NCBI GenBank assembly: GCA_937915545.1
Contig: CALGIJ010000029.1
Coordinates: 61,267 to 125,266, forward strand
Direction: 5' to 3'
DNA: 64,000 nucleotides
Source: an uncultured Desulfobacterales bacterium
GTDB lineage: Bacteria; Desulfobacterota; Desulfobulbia; Desulfobulbales; Desulfocapsaceae
The notes under the pieces are model-generated. The model was not told the origin of the DNA, ran no database searches, and worked only from the letters and a program-made list of their open reading frames with translations. This document shows positions 1 through 8,663 of this stretch, piece by piece. The position numbers were made by a program, and so were the translations under genes. How positions within the stretch are numbered: the first letter of the stretch is position 1; the number at the start of each line of letters is the position of its first letter.

Positions 1-386
1 TGCGGGACGAGGTCGATGCCGAACAGGGTGGCGATCGGCTGGCTGTTGGTGACCAGCACCGCCGCCACCTTGGCGATATCGATGGCCGAGCCGCCACCGA
101 TGCCGATGACCACGTCGGAGCCGCTGGCGCGCAGTTGCTCGGCGGCGAGGCTGGCCAGTTGCAGGCGCGGGTCGGGCTCGACGGCGTCGAACAGCGCCAC
201 GGCGATTCCCGCCTGGGCGAGCAGCTCGCTCAGCCGGGCGATCATCCCCGTGGCGACGATCCCCGGGTCGGTGATGATCATCGCCCTCTTCCTGCGCAAC
301 CGGGCAACTTCCTGCGGCACCCTGGCGAGGCAGCCCGCCCCGCGGACAATTCGTCCCGTGGTCTGAAAAAGCGTTCCTGTAGACAT
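1..386 (-). CDS. Iron-containing alcohol dehydrogenase, N-terminal part (cut by window edge)
   Basis: The 128 visible residues show the start of a group III (Fe-dependent) NAD(P)-linked alcohol dehydrogenase. An N-terminal Rossmann-like half holds RRKRAMIITDPGIVATG and, near residue 95, the dinucleotide-binding turn GIGGGSAIDIAKVAA typical of this family. The metal-binding histidines would lie in the missing C-terminal half. The ATG at 386 is preceded by an AAGGAG ribosome site with good spacing. The gene follows livF by 28 bases on the same strand, so it is probably the last or a late gene of the liv operon and may process the imported compound or a product of it. The substrate cannot be told. 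Confidence 0.85.
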   Translation of the reverse strand, partial: MSTGTLFQTTGRIVRGAGCLARVPQEVARLRRKRAMIITDPGIVATGMIARLSELLAQAGIAVALFDAVEPDPRLQLASLAAEQLRASGSDVVIGIGGGSAIDIAKVAAVLVTNSQPIATLFGIDLVP

Positions 387-414
387 GTCGTTCTCCTTGT
401 CGACGTAGACTATT

Positions 415-1122
415 TTACACAGCCAGATACTTACGTTGTATCTCTTTTTCTTCGCGGAAAGTGGCAATGTCGGCGCGATGGACGACATGGCCCTTGTCAA
501 GCAGCACCACGCGGTCGGCCACCGCCATGGCGAACTTGAGGTGCTGTTCAGCGAGGAGGATGGTGGTCCCGGCCTCCTTGAGGCGAATGACCAGCTCCTT
601 GAGTTCGCCGACGATCACCGGCGACAGCCCCTCCGTCGGCTCGTCGAGGATGAGCACTTCGGGATTGCCCATCAGGGCGCGGGCGATGGTCAGCATCTGC
701 TGTTCGCCCCCGGAAAGGGTACTGCCGTTGCGGTTGGTGAAGTTCTTGAGGATGGGGAACTGTGCCAGCACGGTATCGAGGTTCCAGATGCCCTGCCGGC
801 CGGGGATGACGCCGAACTCGAGGTTCTCGAGCACCGTGAACGGCCCGAAGATGCGCCGGTCTTCGGGCACGAAGCCCAGGCCGGCGCGGGCCATACGGTA
901 GGAAGGCAGACCGGCGCACTGCCGCCCCTCGAGGGCGATCCTCCCCGACTTCGGCGGGGTCAGCCCCATGAGGGAGCGGAAGGTGGTGGTCTTGCCGACG
1001 CCGTTGCGTCCCATGAGGCACACCGTCTCCCCGCGGGGGACCTCGAAACCGACGTCGAAGAGGATATGGCTGCGCCCGTAGCAGGTGTTCAGCCCGGTAA
1101 CCGTCAGTATATGTTCCATCAC
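415..1122 (-). CDS. livF: Branched-chain amino acid-type ABC transporter ATP-binding protein LivF
   Basis: ATPase subunit that powers a LivKHMGF-type importer at the cytoplasmic face. Of 235 residues, Walker A is GRNGVGKT (38-45), the ABC signature LSGGEQQ (136-142) and Walker B LILDEP (157-162). The length and the QQMLTIARALM context are normal for LivF. Its start overlaps the livG stop as ATGA, which suggests translational coupling. A second ATG follows directly, so the true start may be one codon later. The transported substrate need not be leucine, isoleucine or valine; such systems in anaerobes also carry other amides and aromatic or short-chain acids. Confidence 0.93.
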   Translation of the reverse strand: MMEHILTVTGLNTCYGRSHILFDVGFEVPRGETVCLMGRNGVGKTTTFRSLMGLTPPKSGRIALEGRQCAGLPSYRMARAGLGFVPEDRRIFGPFTVLENLEFGVIPGRQGIWNLDTVLAQFPILKNFTNRNGSTLSGGEQQMLTIARALMGNPEVLILDEPTEGLSPVIVGELKELVIRLKEAGTTILLAEQHLKFAMAVADRVVLLDKGHVVHRADIATFREEKEIQRKYLAV

Positions 1123-1871
1123 AGTTCCTCTCCAAGATAGGCTTTGACGACCTCCTCGTTGCTCTGGATCTCCGCCGGCGTCCCCTCGGCGAGCAGCGCC
1201 CCCTGCTGCAGCACGCGCACCGTGTGGGCGATATCGAAGACCATGTCCATATCGTGCTCGATGAACACCAGGGTGAGGTCGTACTCGCGGCGGATCTCGC
1301 CGATGAGGCGGCGGGTGCGCTGCCGCTCCTCCGGCGACATGCCGGCGGTGGGCTCGTCAAGCAGCAGCAGGGTCGGCTGCAGCGCCAGGGCGATGCCGAT
1401 ATCGAGCAGCTTCTGGTCCCCGTGGGAGAGCTCGAAGGCGAGGCGGCCCCCCTGTTCCTCCAGTCCCAGGGAGGCGAGGATGGCCACGGCCGCCTCGGTG
1501 GCCTGGCGATGCTCGGCGGAGGGCCGCCAGAAGCGGCGCGTGTGGTCGAGGTTGGCGAGGGCGGCGAGGCGGATGTTGTCGAGCACCGTCTCCTCGGGAA
1601 AGATCGACGCCACCTGGAAGGCGCGGCCCAGCCCCTTCTTGACGATAGCCTGGGTGGTCAGCCCGACGAGATCCTCGCCCTTGAAGAGGATGCGCCCGCT
1701 GTCGGGGAGGAGATGACCGGTGATCTGGTTGAAGAGCGTCGTCTTGCCGGCGCCGTTGGGGCCGATGATCGCCGCGATCTCCCCTGGAAACACCGAAAAA
1801 CTGAGGTGTTGCGTCACCTTCAGCCCGCCGAAAGCCTTATTTACCGAGTCCAGCTGTAAGAGTGGTGTCAT
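1119..1871 (-). CDS. livG: Branched-chain amino acid-type ABC transporter ATP-binding protein LivG
   Basis: Second ATPase of the Liv-type importer. The 250-residue protein starting MTPLLQLDSV has Walker A GPNGAGKT (37-44), signature LSHGDQK (148-154, the usual LivG variant) and Walker B LLLLDEP (168-174). The frame stays open further upstream, but those residues are not LivG-like. The ATG at 1871 follows an AGGGTG ribosome site and places the start 35 bases inside the end of livM, a common overlap in liv operons. Together with LivF it should form the nucleotide-binding heterodimer under LivH and LivM. Confidence 0.92.
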   Translation of the reverse strand: MTPLLQLDSVNKAFGGLKVTQHLSFSVFPGEIAAIIGPNGAGKTTLFNQITGHLLPDSGRILFKGEDLVGLTTQAIVKKGLGRAFQVASIFPEETVLDNIRLAALANLDHTRRFWRPSAEHRQATEAAVAILASLGLEEQGGRLAFELSHGDQKLLDIGIALALQPTLLLLDEPTAGMSPEERQRTRRLIGEIRREYDLTLVFIEHDMDMVFDIAHTVRVLQQGALLAEGTPAEIQSNEEVVKAYLGEEL

Positions 1872-2844
1872 CGTGTTTTGCACCCTGTAGAGTTGCGCGG
1901 ACCTTGGCGGCGACGTCCAGTGCACCGCCGACGAGGCCCCTGGGAAAGCCAATGACCATGACCATGATGATCGAGCCGATGAGCAGCGACCAGTACTCGG
2001 TATGGGCGCCGACGATGTCCTCGATGAGGATGATCACCACCGCGCCGCAGAAGGGCCCGAAGAAGTGGCTGATGCCGCCCAGCACCGACATGAGGATGAC
2101 CTCGCCGGAGGTGGTCCAGAAGAACATGTCGGTGTGCACCGAGCCGTCGACCCCGGCCATCAAGGCCCCGGCGACCGTGGCAAAGAGCGAGGCGACGATG
2201 TAGACGCGCAGCTGGTTGCGCCGCACGCGGCGGCCGAGGAAACGCACCCGGTTGGGGTTCTGGCGCACGCCGCGCAGGATAAGCCCAAAGGGCGAGTAGG
2301 CCATGCGCTTGAGGACCCACACGGCGAGAAGCACGAGGATCATGACGAAATAGTAGTAGTAAACCTTGTTGGCGAGCAGCCCCGGGAGGGTGATGCCCTG
2401 CAGCCCGTCGTCGCCCCCGGTGAAATCGTACAGCTTGAACATGATCTGCCAGGCCAGCTGACCGAAGGCCAGGGTGAGCATGGTGTAGTAGACCCCGCCG
2501 ACGCGGATCACCAGCAGGCCGAGGAGGAAGGAGAGCACCAGGGTGAAGAGCAGCCCGGCGGCGAAGGCGGCGAAATACCACTGGCTGCCCAGGTAGGTGA
2601 CGGTCAGGCCGATGGCATAGCCGCCGACGCCATAGTAGAGCGCCTGGCCGAAGCTGAGCATGCCGGTCACCCCCCACAGCATGTTGAAGGAGGTGGCGAA
2701 CAAGGCCCAGATGAGGACGTTGCAGGCAACGTTGAGCTGGTACTGCGAGGTCATCAGCACCGGGACCAGGGCGAAGGCGAGGATCAGTGCGCCCCAGCCG
2801 AGCATATTGCCGTTACACAGCGATTTCATGTCGGATCTTCCCAT
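1837..2844 (-). CDS. livM: Branched-chain amino acid-type ABC transporter permease LivM
   Basis: Inner-membrane permease of the Liv-type importer, 335 residues with many hydrophobic helices and the family stretch LWGVTGMLSFGQALYYGVGG (about residues 57-76). The C-terminal region holds VLGGISHFFGPFCGAVVI, as in LivM proteins. The first ATG sits one base after the livH stop, behind AAGG. A second ATG five codons later (2829) also has a usable ribosome site, so the start is uncertain by five residues. It pairs with LivH to make the translocation channel. Confidence 0.92.
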   Translation of the reverse strand: MGRSDMKSLCNGNMLGWGALILAFALVPVLMTSQYQLNVACNVLIWALFATSFNMLWGVTGMLSFGQALYYGVGGYAIGLTVTYLGSQWYFAAFAAGLLFTLVLSFLLGLLVIRVGGVYYTMLTLAFGQLAWQIMFKLYDFTGGDDGLQGITLPGLLANKVYYYYFVMILVLLAVWVLKRMAYSPFGLILRGVRQNPNRVRFLGRRVRRNQLRVYIVASLFATVAGALMAGVDGSVHTDMFFWTTSGEVILMSVLGGISHFFGPFCGAVVIILIEDIVGAHTEYWSLLIGSIIMVMVIGFPRGLVGGALDVAAKVRATLQGAKHDDTTLTAGLGK

Positions 2845-2845
2845 C

Positions 2846-3733
2846 TCAGACCTTCCTCGTTGTGCGGGGGGCGAAGAGCCCCTCCGGCTTGAAAATGAGT
2901 ACCACCACCATGACCAGGAAACTGAACAGCGTCGCCCACTCGGGAACGAAGGCGACGGCGAAGGCGTTGACCTCGCCGAGCAGCAGCGCCCCCAGCCAGG
3001 CGCCCCAGAAATTGCCCATGCCGCCCATGACGACGACGATCATCGAGTCGATGATCACCTCGATGCCGGCGCCCGGGGTTACCGTGCGCAGGGGCGCCGC
3101 CAGGGCCCCGGTCAGCCCGCCCAGGGCGGTGGCGATGCCGAAGACCACGGTCATGGTCAGCGGCACGTTGATGCCGAGGGCGCCGAGCATCTCCCGGTCG
3201 ACGGCGGCGGCGCGGGCGATCTTGCCCGGCCGGGTGCGGTTGAGGATCCACCACGAGGCGACCACCACCACCAGGCCGATGGCGATGATCAGCAGGTTAT
3301 AGGAAGGGATGGCGATATCGCCCACGGTCAGCGAGCCCGAGAATCCGGCCGGCCTGGAGATGGACTTGTACTCGGCGCCCCAGACCAGCTTGACCAGGTC
3401 GTCGATGATGAGGATGAGGCAGTAGGTGAGGAGGATCTGGAAGCCGCCCTCGTTGGCCCGCCCATAGATGCGGCGCAGCACCAGGCACTCGATGAGCGCC
3501 CCGATGACCCCGGCGCCGAGGGCGGCGAAGAGCAGGGCGAACCAGAAGTTGAGCGACCACACGGTGACCACCTGGTAGCCCAGATAGGCGCCAAGCATGT
3601 AGAACGAGCCGTGGGCGAAGTTGAACACGTTGCCCACCCCGAAGATCAGGGTCAGGCCGCTGGCGACGAGAAAGAGCAGGGTGGCCATGGTCAGGCCGCT
3701 GACCATTTGCGTCAACAGGAACGAAAAATCCAT
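2846..3733 (-). CDS. livH: Branched-chain amino acid-type ABC transporter permease LivH
   Basis: First permease of the importer, 295 residues, almost entirely membrane helices. The N-terminal region carries LIFGVGNVFNFAHGSFYMLG (about residues 29-48), the conserved LivH stretch. The C-terminal region has VVVMGGMGNFWGAWLGALLLG, the loop thought to contact the ATPases. It lies between the binding protein gene (170 bases upstream) and livM (essentially no gap). The 170-base spacer after livK contains no gene and may separate transcript levels of the binding protein from the permeases. Confidence 0.92.
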   Translation of the reverse strand: MDFSFLLTQMVSGLTMATLLFLVASGLTLIFGVGNVFNFAHGSFYMLGAYLGYQVVTVWSLNFWFALLFAALGAGVIGALIECLVLRRIYGRANEGGFQILLTYCLILIIDDLVKLVWGAEYKSISRPAGFSGSLTVGDIAIPSYNLLIIAIGLVVVVASWWILNRTRPGKIARAAAVDREMLGALGINVPLTMTVVFGIATALGGLTGALAAPLRTVTPGAGIEVIIDSMIVVVMGGMGNFWGAWLGALLLGEVNAFAVAFVPEWATLFSFLVMVVVLIFKPEGLFAPRTTRKV

Positions 3734-3905
3734 AGGAGAGCCCCCTTGGCCCGCACCGCGCCAGCTTTCACCGCCGCGCTGCGGGGTACGTGTTTCACTG
3801 CCATGGAAAGGAGCGTCGGTGAAGACCTCGCCCCCGCGCTATCCGGGGTAAGGGCGGGGTGGCCGCCGCGCCGCCGAGCCGACGACGCGACGGACGAGCC
3901 CGCCG

Positions 3906-5168
3906 CTACTTCTTGCGCTTGGCGGCGATGTACTCCGCGGGGACGAAGATGTCGGCCGGCTGGTAGACGCTCCAGTTGCCGAGCATCACCTTGGCCGGGG
4001 GGAAATCGGCGTTGGCGATGGTGGTGCCGATGGCCTGCACCTGCATGATCTGGTGGGTGCCGGGGTCGATGATGGAGACGAAGCCTTCGGGGTCCTCGGG
4101 GAGGTTGAGCTTCATGCCCTCCATGGCCTTGACCAGGGCGTCGGCGTCATCGGGGTTGCCGACCTTCTCCACCGCCTGGGCGATGGCGTAGATACCGGCA
4201 TAGGCGCCTTCGGCGGCATAGGTGGGGTAGCGCCCGGTGCGCTTCTTGAACTCCTCGACGAACTTCTTGTTGCGCTCGGTAACCGGCCAGTTGTTGTGAT
4301 GGCGCGCCGAGAGGATCAGCCCGAGGGGCAGCTCGTCGCCCATGGCGCTCATCAGCTCGTAGTTGCCGCCGGCGTCGGGATGAAAGTAGGTGAGCTTGTC
4401 GAACATGCCGTAGGCCTTGGCCTGCTTGATGAAGGCCACCGTGTCGCCGCCCCAGAAACCGGCGACCAGCACATCAGGCTTATCCTTGATGATGGAGGTG
4501 ATATAGGCGGAATAATCGGGGTCGGAGAGCTTCGGCCAGTATTCCCCCACCACTTCGAACGGCACGCCGAAGCGGTCGAGGTTGTAACGCAGCTCATCCC
4601 ACTGGGCGTGGCCGTAGGAGTAGTCCGGGCCGATATAGGCGATCTTCTTCCACGGCTTGGTCTTGGCCATCTCCTTGAGATAGAGGGCACCGGCGGCCAT
4701 CGACTGGAAGGTGTCGTTGGAGACGCGGAAATAGTAGGGTTGGAAGTTGTCCACCGTCAGCTCGGTGGCGGCATGGTCGGTGCCGATGAAGATCACCTTG
4801 TTCTGTTTCGAGACCTCGGTCACCGCCAGGCCGACCCCGGAGCTGACCACCCCGAAGAGGAAGTGGACCTTGTCCTCGGCGATATAGCGGTTGGCGACGC
4901 GCACCGCATAGGCCGGCTTGGCCTTGCTGTCGGTGAAGATGGCGTCGATCTTGTACCCTCCCGCCACCCCCTTGGCGTTGATCTCGTCGATGGCCATCTC
5001 CGCCGCCGCCACCGAGTCCATGCCATAGAGTCCGGGCCGCCCGGTCATCGGGTACATGGCACCGATGCGGATGACCTTTTCCGCGGGTGCGGCCGCCTGC
5101 GCCAGCGGTACCGCGATCAGCGACAACAGCCCTACAGCCAGACATTTCCATCCATGCTTACCAGCCAT
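3906..5168 (-). CDS. livK: ABC transporter substrate-binding protein, LivK/AmiC family
   Basis: Periplasmic binding protein (type I fold) that captures the ligand for LivHMGF. The 420-residue product begins with a classical signal peptide ending near PLAQAAA (about residue 28), followed by KVIRIGAMYPMTGRPGLYG, the usual opening of this family. The start at 5168 has an ideal GAGGAGG ribosome site; the upstream open stretch is not protein-like. It is the first gene of the operon, downstream of a sigma-54 promoter. The ligand is unknown. It resembles amide/urea/aromatic-acid binding relatives as much as leucine-binding LivK, so the gene name denotes the family, not a proven substrate. Confidence 0.9.
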   Translation of the reverse strand: MAGKHGWKCLAVGLLSLIAVPLAQAAAPAEKVIRIGAMYPMTGRPGLYGMDSVAAAEMAIDEINAKGVAGGYKIDAIFTDSKAKPAYAVRVANRYIAEDKVHFLFGVVSSGVGLAVTEVSKQNKVIFIGTDHAATELTVDNFQPYYFRVSNDTFQSMAAGALYLKEMAKTKPWKKIAYIGPDYSYGHAQWDELRYNLDRFGVPFEVVGEYWPKLSDPDYSAYITSIIKDKPDVLVAGFWGGDTVAFIKQAKAYGMFDKLTYFHPDAGGNYELMSAMGDELPLGLILSARHHNNWPVTERNKKFVEEFKKRTGRYPTYAAEGAYAGIYAIAQAVEKVGNPDDADALVKAMEGMKLNLPEDPEGFVSIIDPGTHQIMQVQAIGTTIANADFPPAKVMLGNWSVYQPADIFVPAEYIAAKRKK

Positions 5169-5277
5169 CGTTTCCTCCTCGTTCCATGGTGTGATCAGGC
5201 ATGCGCCCAGTGAACCCCTTTTGCCCTCGATTCCGCAGACTTGCCATCCGCGGTTTCCGGCTCTGCCGACAGGGCGT

Positions 5278-5293
5278 AGCATCTCCCGTGCCA
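5278..5293 (-). promoter_or_regulatory. Sigma-54 (-24/-12) promoter of the liv operon
   Basis: Read on the minus strand the sequence is TGGCACGGGAGATGCT. The invariant GG and GC are spaced exactly as in the consensus TGGCAC-N5-TTGCW. Transcription would start near 5267, about 100 bases before livK. The gene upstream encodes a sigma-54 activator and TTGCAA repeats lie about 170-200 bases further upstream, which together make this a convincing enhancer-dependent promoter. Confidence 0.8.
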
Positions 5294-5449
5294 GGGGGAG
5301 GCCCGGCTATCATCCAGGATAACATACTAATATTTCAGGAAATAGACCGGAGAGGCGAGGCGGCGCGATCCTGCACACCTGCAATAGGATGGGCGATGAG
5401 GACGCGCTGATCGAAATGATTACTGTACGATATCAGCAAAATAGATGGT

Positions 5450-5483
5450 TTTTGCAAAACTGCAGGTTATTGCAATGTTGCAA
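5450..5483 (-). promoter_or_regulatory. Candidate upstream activator sites (TTGCAA repeats)
   Basis: Three copies of the self-complementary hexamer TTGCAA occur at 5452-5457 (inside TTTTGCAAAA), 5470-5475 and 5478-5483. The last two form the near-palindrome TTGCAA-TG-TTGCAA. The cluster sits just past the stop codon of the PAS/sigma-54 activator and about 160-190 bases upstream of the liv -24 element, a normal distance for enhancer sites. Binding by that activator is inferred from position only. Confidence 0.6.
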
Positions 5484-5491
5484 AATACGGC

Positions 5492-7213
5492 TCACCCGTT
5501 CCCGGCCAGGCGGTGACGGGCCATCTTGCGCCACAAGGTGGTAGGGTGAACCTGGAGCTGCTCGGCGGCATGGTTGAGATCCCTGCTCTCGGCGAGGACC
5601 TTCTCGAGAAGGGAGCGCTCGTAGCTCTCCATGGCATCCTTGAGTGGCCGGCGTCGACCCAGCCGGCCAACCTGCATCTCGTAGGAGGAGCGGATCTCCG
5701 AGGGCAGGTCGGCCGGCCCCATGACCTCGCCCTCACTGAGCACAACCATGCGCTGGATGGCGTTGATCAGCTCGCGCACGTTGCCGGGGTAGTCGTACTG
5801 GCGCAGCATCTCGTAGACCAGGGGGTCGATCTTCTTCTCGGTCTGCAACCGGTCGCCGATCTTGGCCAGTATCGACTCGGCCAGGGCCGGGATGTCTTCG
5901 CGTCGCTGCCGCAGGGGCGGGATGTCGATGGGGACGATATTGAGGCGGTAGAAGAGATCCTCGCGGAACAGGCCGCGGCGCATCTGCTCCTGGAGGTTCT
6001 GGTTGGTGGCGGCAATGATGAGGACATCCACCAGCGTCGCCGCGGTGGCGCCGACGCGCTTGAACTGGCGCTCCTCGATGACTTCGAGCAACTTGACCTG
6101 CATCTCCGGACGAAGCTCGGCGACCTCGTCGAGGAAGACCGTGCCGCGGTGGGCGGCCTCGATGAGGCCGATCTTGCCCGAGGCTAGGGCCCCGGTGAAC
6201 GAGCCCCGCTCGTAGCCGAACAGCTCGCTCTCCATCAGCGAGGCCGGGATGGCGCCGCAGTTGATCTTGACGAAGGGCTGCCCGCGCCGCGAGCTCATCT
6301 TGTGGATGAGCTTGGCGAGCATGCTCTTGCCGACCCCGGACTCCCCGGTGAGCAGCACCGAGGCCTCGACCTTGGCGACCTTGATGGCCCGCTGCACCAC
6401 GCGCACCATGGCCGGGCTCTTGACGACGAGGTCGTCGAGGGCATGATCGACGTCGTGGCGCTCCTGCAGCGACTGGTAGAAGAAGTCGCTCTTCTTGCGC
6501 GACTCGTCGAGGGCGATGCGCAGTTCGTTGAGCTCGGAGATATCGCGGACATTGGTGACGATCGTCGTCACCTGGCCGCCGTCGTCGAAAATCGGTGTTC
6601 CGGTGACGATGACCAGCTTGCCGCCGCGGATCTTCTGCAGCAGGGTGATGGCCTTCCTCTGCTGCAGCACCTCCAGGGTCACCGAGTGGTCGAAGACCTG
6701 CTCGGCCACCAGCTCGTGCATGGTCCGGCCGATAAGGCTGGTGCGCGACAGCCCGGTAATGCGCTCGTAGGACTTGTTGACCCTGAGCGTCCGCGCCGCG
6801 CCGTCGGTGATATAGAAGCCGTCGTAGGACGACTCGAAGATGGCCTCCAGTTCCTTGTGCAATTTCTGGTAGTTCTCCAACTGGGAGATGAGCTTCTCGT
6901 GCTCGGAGACATCCTGGAAGACCGAGATCACCCCGACGATGGCCCCGTCGCGGTAAATCGGCGTGCGGTTGGCGATGATCGACACCTCGAGCAGCTTCAC
7001 CTTGCGGCCGATCTGCGGCACCCCGGTGCGCAGCACCTCCTGCATCTCCGCCCAGGCATGGGGGCGGATCTCCCTGATGTTGCGGCCGACCAGGTCGCCG
7101 TCGTTGAAGATGCGCTGCGCCGCGCGGTTGTAGATGAGGATGGTTCCCTCGCCGTCGATGGCGAGGATGCCGTTATGAGAGGCGTCAATGCCAAGAGACT
7201 CGATACGTTCCAT
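5492..7213 (-). CDS. PAS-domain sigma-54-dependent transcriptional activator
   Basis: Enhancer-binding protein of 573 residues. It has two PAS domains (about 5-110 and 122-232), a short linker, an AAA+ domain with Walker A GESGVGKS (290-297), the sigma-54 contact loop GSFTGA (337-342, Ser in place of the usual Ala) and Walker B VFLDEV (359-364), then a Fis-type helix-turn-helix at the C-terminus (about 535-570). There is no receiver domain, so the PAS domains presumably sense a small ligand or redox state directly. The ATG at 7213 has an AGGAA ribosome site; an in-frame ATG at 7267 has none. It lies directly upstream of, and very probably controls, the liv/alcohol dehydrogenase operon. Confidence 0.92.
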   Translation of the reverse strand: MERIESLGIDASHNGILAIDGEGTILIYNRAAQRIFNDGDLVGRNIREIRPHAWAEMQEVLRTGVPQIGRKVKLLEVSIIANRTPIYRDGAIVGVISVFQDVSEHEKLISQLENYQKLHKELEAIFESSYDGFYITDGAARTLRVNKSYERITGLSRTSLIGRTMHELVAEQVFDHSVTLEVLQQRKAITLLQKIRGGKLVIVTGTPIFDDGGQVTTIVTNVRDISELNELRIALDESRKKSDFFYQSLQERHDVDHALDDLVVKSPAMVRVVQRAIKVAKVEASVLLTGESGVGKSMLAKLIHKMSSRRGQPFVKINCGAIPASLMESELFGYERGSFTGALASGKIGLIEAAHRGTVFLDEVAELRPEMQVKLLEVIEERQFKRVGATAATLVDVLIIAATNQNLQEQMRRGLFREDLFYRLNIVPIDIPPLRQRREDIPALAESILAKIGDRLQTEKKIDPLVYEMLRQYDYPGNVRELINAIQRMVVLSEGEVMGPADLPSEIRSSYEMQVGRLGRRRPLKDAMESYERSLLEKVLAESRDLNHAAEQLQVHPTTLWRKMARHRLAGNG

Positions 7214-7598
7214 GGTTCCTGCCGGCGCTGAAGTTTCCTGTGAGGGGCCACGAGCATGATGCGCCACGCGGCCATGACCGGCGGATAGCCGTGAGCCATG
7301 CGCGGCGCGGGCGGCTGGCCCCCGTCAAGCCAGGGTATATGGCTGGCCGGCGGCCTCGGGGCATGATAAAGGAATCGGCGGGAAAAGGCTGCAAGATTCA
7401 GCCGATAGTCGGAAATGTGCCGACCTTGCGGGCGGGATGGCATGCATCCCGGGGGAGAGGGGCCGAGGCTGGCAGGGCACGGCGGTGCCTCGGCAAAGCG
7501 CCGCGGCTTCGGAGCGGCTGTAGAGGTCCTGCCGTGGAGGCCAAGGCCACCAGGTTCGGGGCATGGGCGGCCGGCTCCTTGCCGACCGCCCATGGCGC
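7214..7598. other. Intergenic region with a 3' hairpin
   Basis: No gene is supported here. A perfect 9-bp stem, CATGGGCGG (7562-7570) with CCGCCCATG (7586-7594), begins five bases after the molybdenum storage gene stop and may protect or end that transcript, but it has no T-run on that strand. A smaller hairpin (GGGATG/CATCCC) lies near 7434-7450. The promoter of the PAS/sigma-54 activator gene should also be in this stretch, but no strong sigma-70 or sigma-54 match was found. Confidence 0.4.
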
Positions 7599-8429
7599 TC
7601 ACTGCCGGTAGATGATGGTGCCGACGTGCTCGCCGTTGAGCGCCCGGGTGATATTGCCCTCGACCAGGCCGTTGACGATCTGCACCTTGTCGATGACCTC
7701 GCTGTTCTGGATGATCTCCAGGCAGGGCCTCTCGATGACCAGGTCGTCCTGGTCCATCTCGAGCAGGTCCCTGGCGCCGATCTCGGGGATGAAGGTCGCC
7801 GCGGGGTTCTTCTTGGGGTCGTCGCTGTAGAGGCCGTTCTCGTCCTTGATGAAGAGAATGGTGCGCGAGCCGATGAGGTCGGCGAGCAGCACCAGGCCGA
7901 CATCGGTGCGGTGGATGGGAATGCGCCCGACCTTGGGCTTGATGGCGAAGTAGTCGTAGGGCGGCATGCCGTGCATCACCGGGATGATCTTCTCGGCGAA
8001 GTAGGTAGGCAGCTTGACGATATCGGAGTGGGAGATCTTCACCCCGCCCCAGGGCGAGAGCAGGGTGGCGATCATCAGGGCGTTCTGCTCCGAGACCATG
8101 CTGCCGAACTTGGCGATGACCCCGGTGGGCATGCCCATCTCCAGACCGATGGTGTAGATATGGCGGCTGCGCGTGCCGCCGCCGGTGGTGATGAGCATCT
8201 TGTGGTCGGCACGGTTGCGGACGATCTCCTTGAGGATCGCCGGCAGCGCCTTGACACCGCGGTCGCAGATCGACTGGCCGCCGATCTTCATGATGGCGAT
8301 ATCCCCGTAGAGACGCTCCTGGGGAGCGATGTCGAGCTGGGCGATGAACTCCTTGCTGACCAGGCTCTCCCCCATCAGGGCACTCTTGACGTGCAGGCGC
8401 TTGCCGTCCTTTTCACGAACCAGGGCCAT
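7599..8429 (-). CDS. mosB: Molybdenum storage protein subunit (MosB-like, amino acid kinase fold)
   Basis: The 276-residue protein belongs to the amino acid kinase family and resembles the Azotobacter MoSto beta subunit closely along its length. Shared blocks include IMKIGGQSICDRG near residue 45, LITTGGGTRSRHIYTIGLEMGMPTGV near 80-100, GMPPYDYFA near 155, the FIKDENGLYSDDPKKNPAATFIP segment near 195-215, and the end VQIVNGLVEGNITRALNGEHVGTII. In Azotobacter, MoSto packs polyoxomolybdate or tungstate clusters in an ATP-dependent alpha3beta3 cage. Only one MoSto-type gene is visible here, so a homohexamer or a partner elsewhere is possible. A UMP-kinase role is the alternative, but the similarity runs well beyond the kinase core. 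Confidence 0.85.
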   Translation of the reverse strand: MALVREKDGKRLHVKSALMGESLVSKEFIAQLDIAPQERLYGDIAIMKIGGQSICDRGVKALPAILKEIVRNRADHKMLITTGGGTRSRHIYTIGLEMGMPTGVIAKFGSMVSEQNALMIATLLSPWGGVKISHSDIVKLPTYFAEKIIPVMHGMPPYDYFAIKPKVGRIPIHRTDVGLVLLADLIGSRTILFIKDENGLYSDDPKKNPAATFIPEIGARDLLEMDQDDLVIERPCLEIIQNSEVIDKVQIVNGLVEGNITRALNGEHVGTIIYRQ

Positions 8430-8465
8430 GTCTTCTCTCCTTTGTTGGTGTCGGCGAAGCCTTGA

Positions 8466-8663
8466 TTAACGATGTTTCGGGCCGCGCTTGAGGGCGACCA
8501 GGTCGGCCCCGGTGGCAGTGGCGATCTGCTCCAGCTCGGTCATGCGCAGGTGGTTGCCGTACACCTTGAGATCGACGCCGCTGACGGCGACGACACGATA
8601 ACGGGGCTTCTTGGCCCCTTCGCCGGCCCTCTGCCGTTCCCGATAAAAGATCTGCGCTGTCAT
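8466..8663 (-). CDS. Small conserved-looking protein upstream of mosB
   Basis: A 65-residue, basic protein of no family I recognise, beginning MTAQIFYRERQRAGEGAK. The second half (KVYGNHLRMTELEQIATATGADLVAL) is predicted beta-alpha and looks folded. The start at 8663 has a GGGGAGA ribosome site; upstream in-frame codons look non-coding. It precedes mosB by 36 bases on the same strand, so the two are surely co-transcribed. A helper role in molybdenum storage is a guess from position only. Confidence 0.7.
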   Translation of the reverse strand: MTAQIFYRERQRAGEGAKKPRYRVVAVSGVDLKVYGNHLRMTELEQIATATGADLVALKRGPKHR

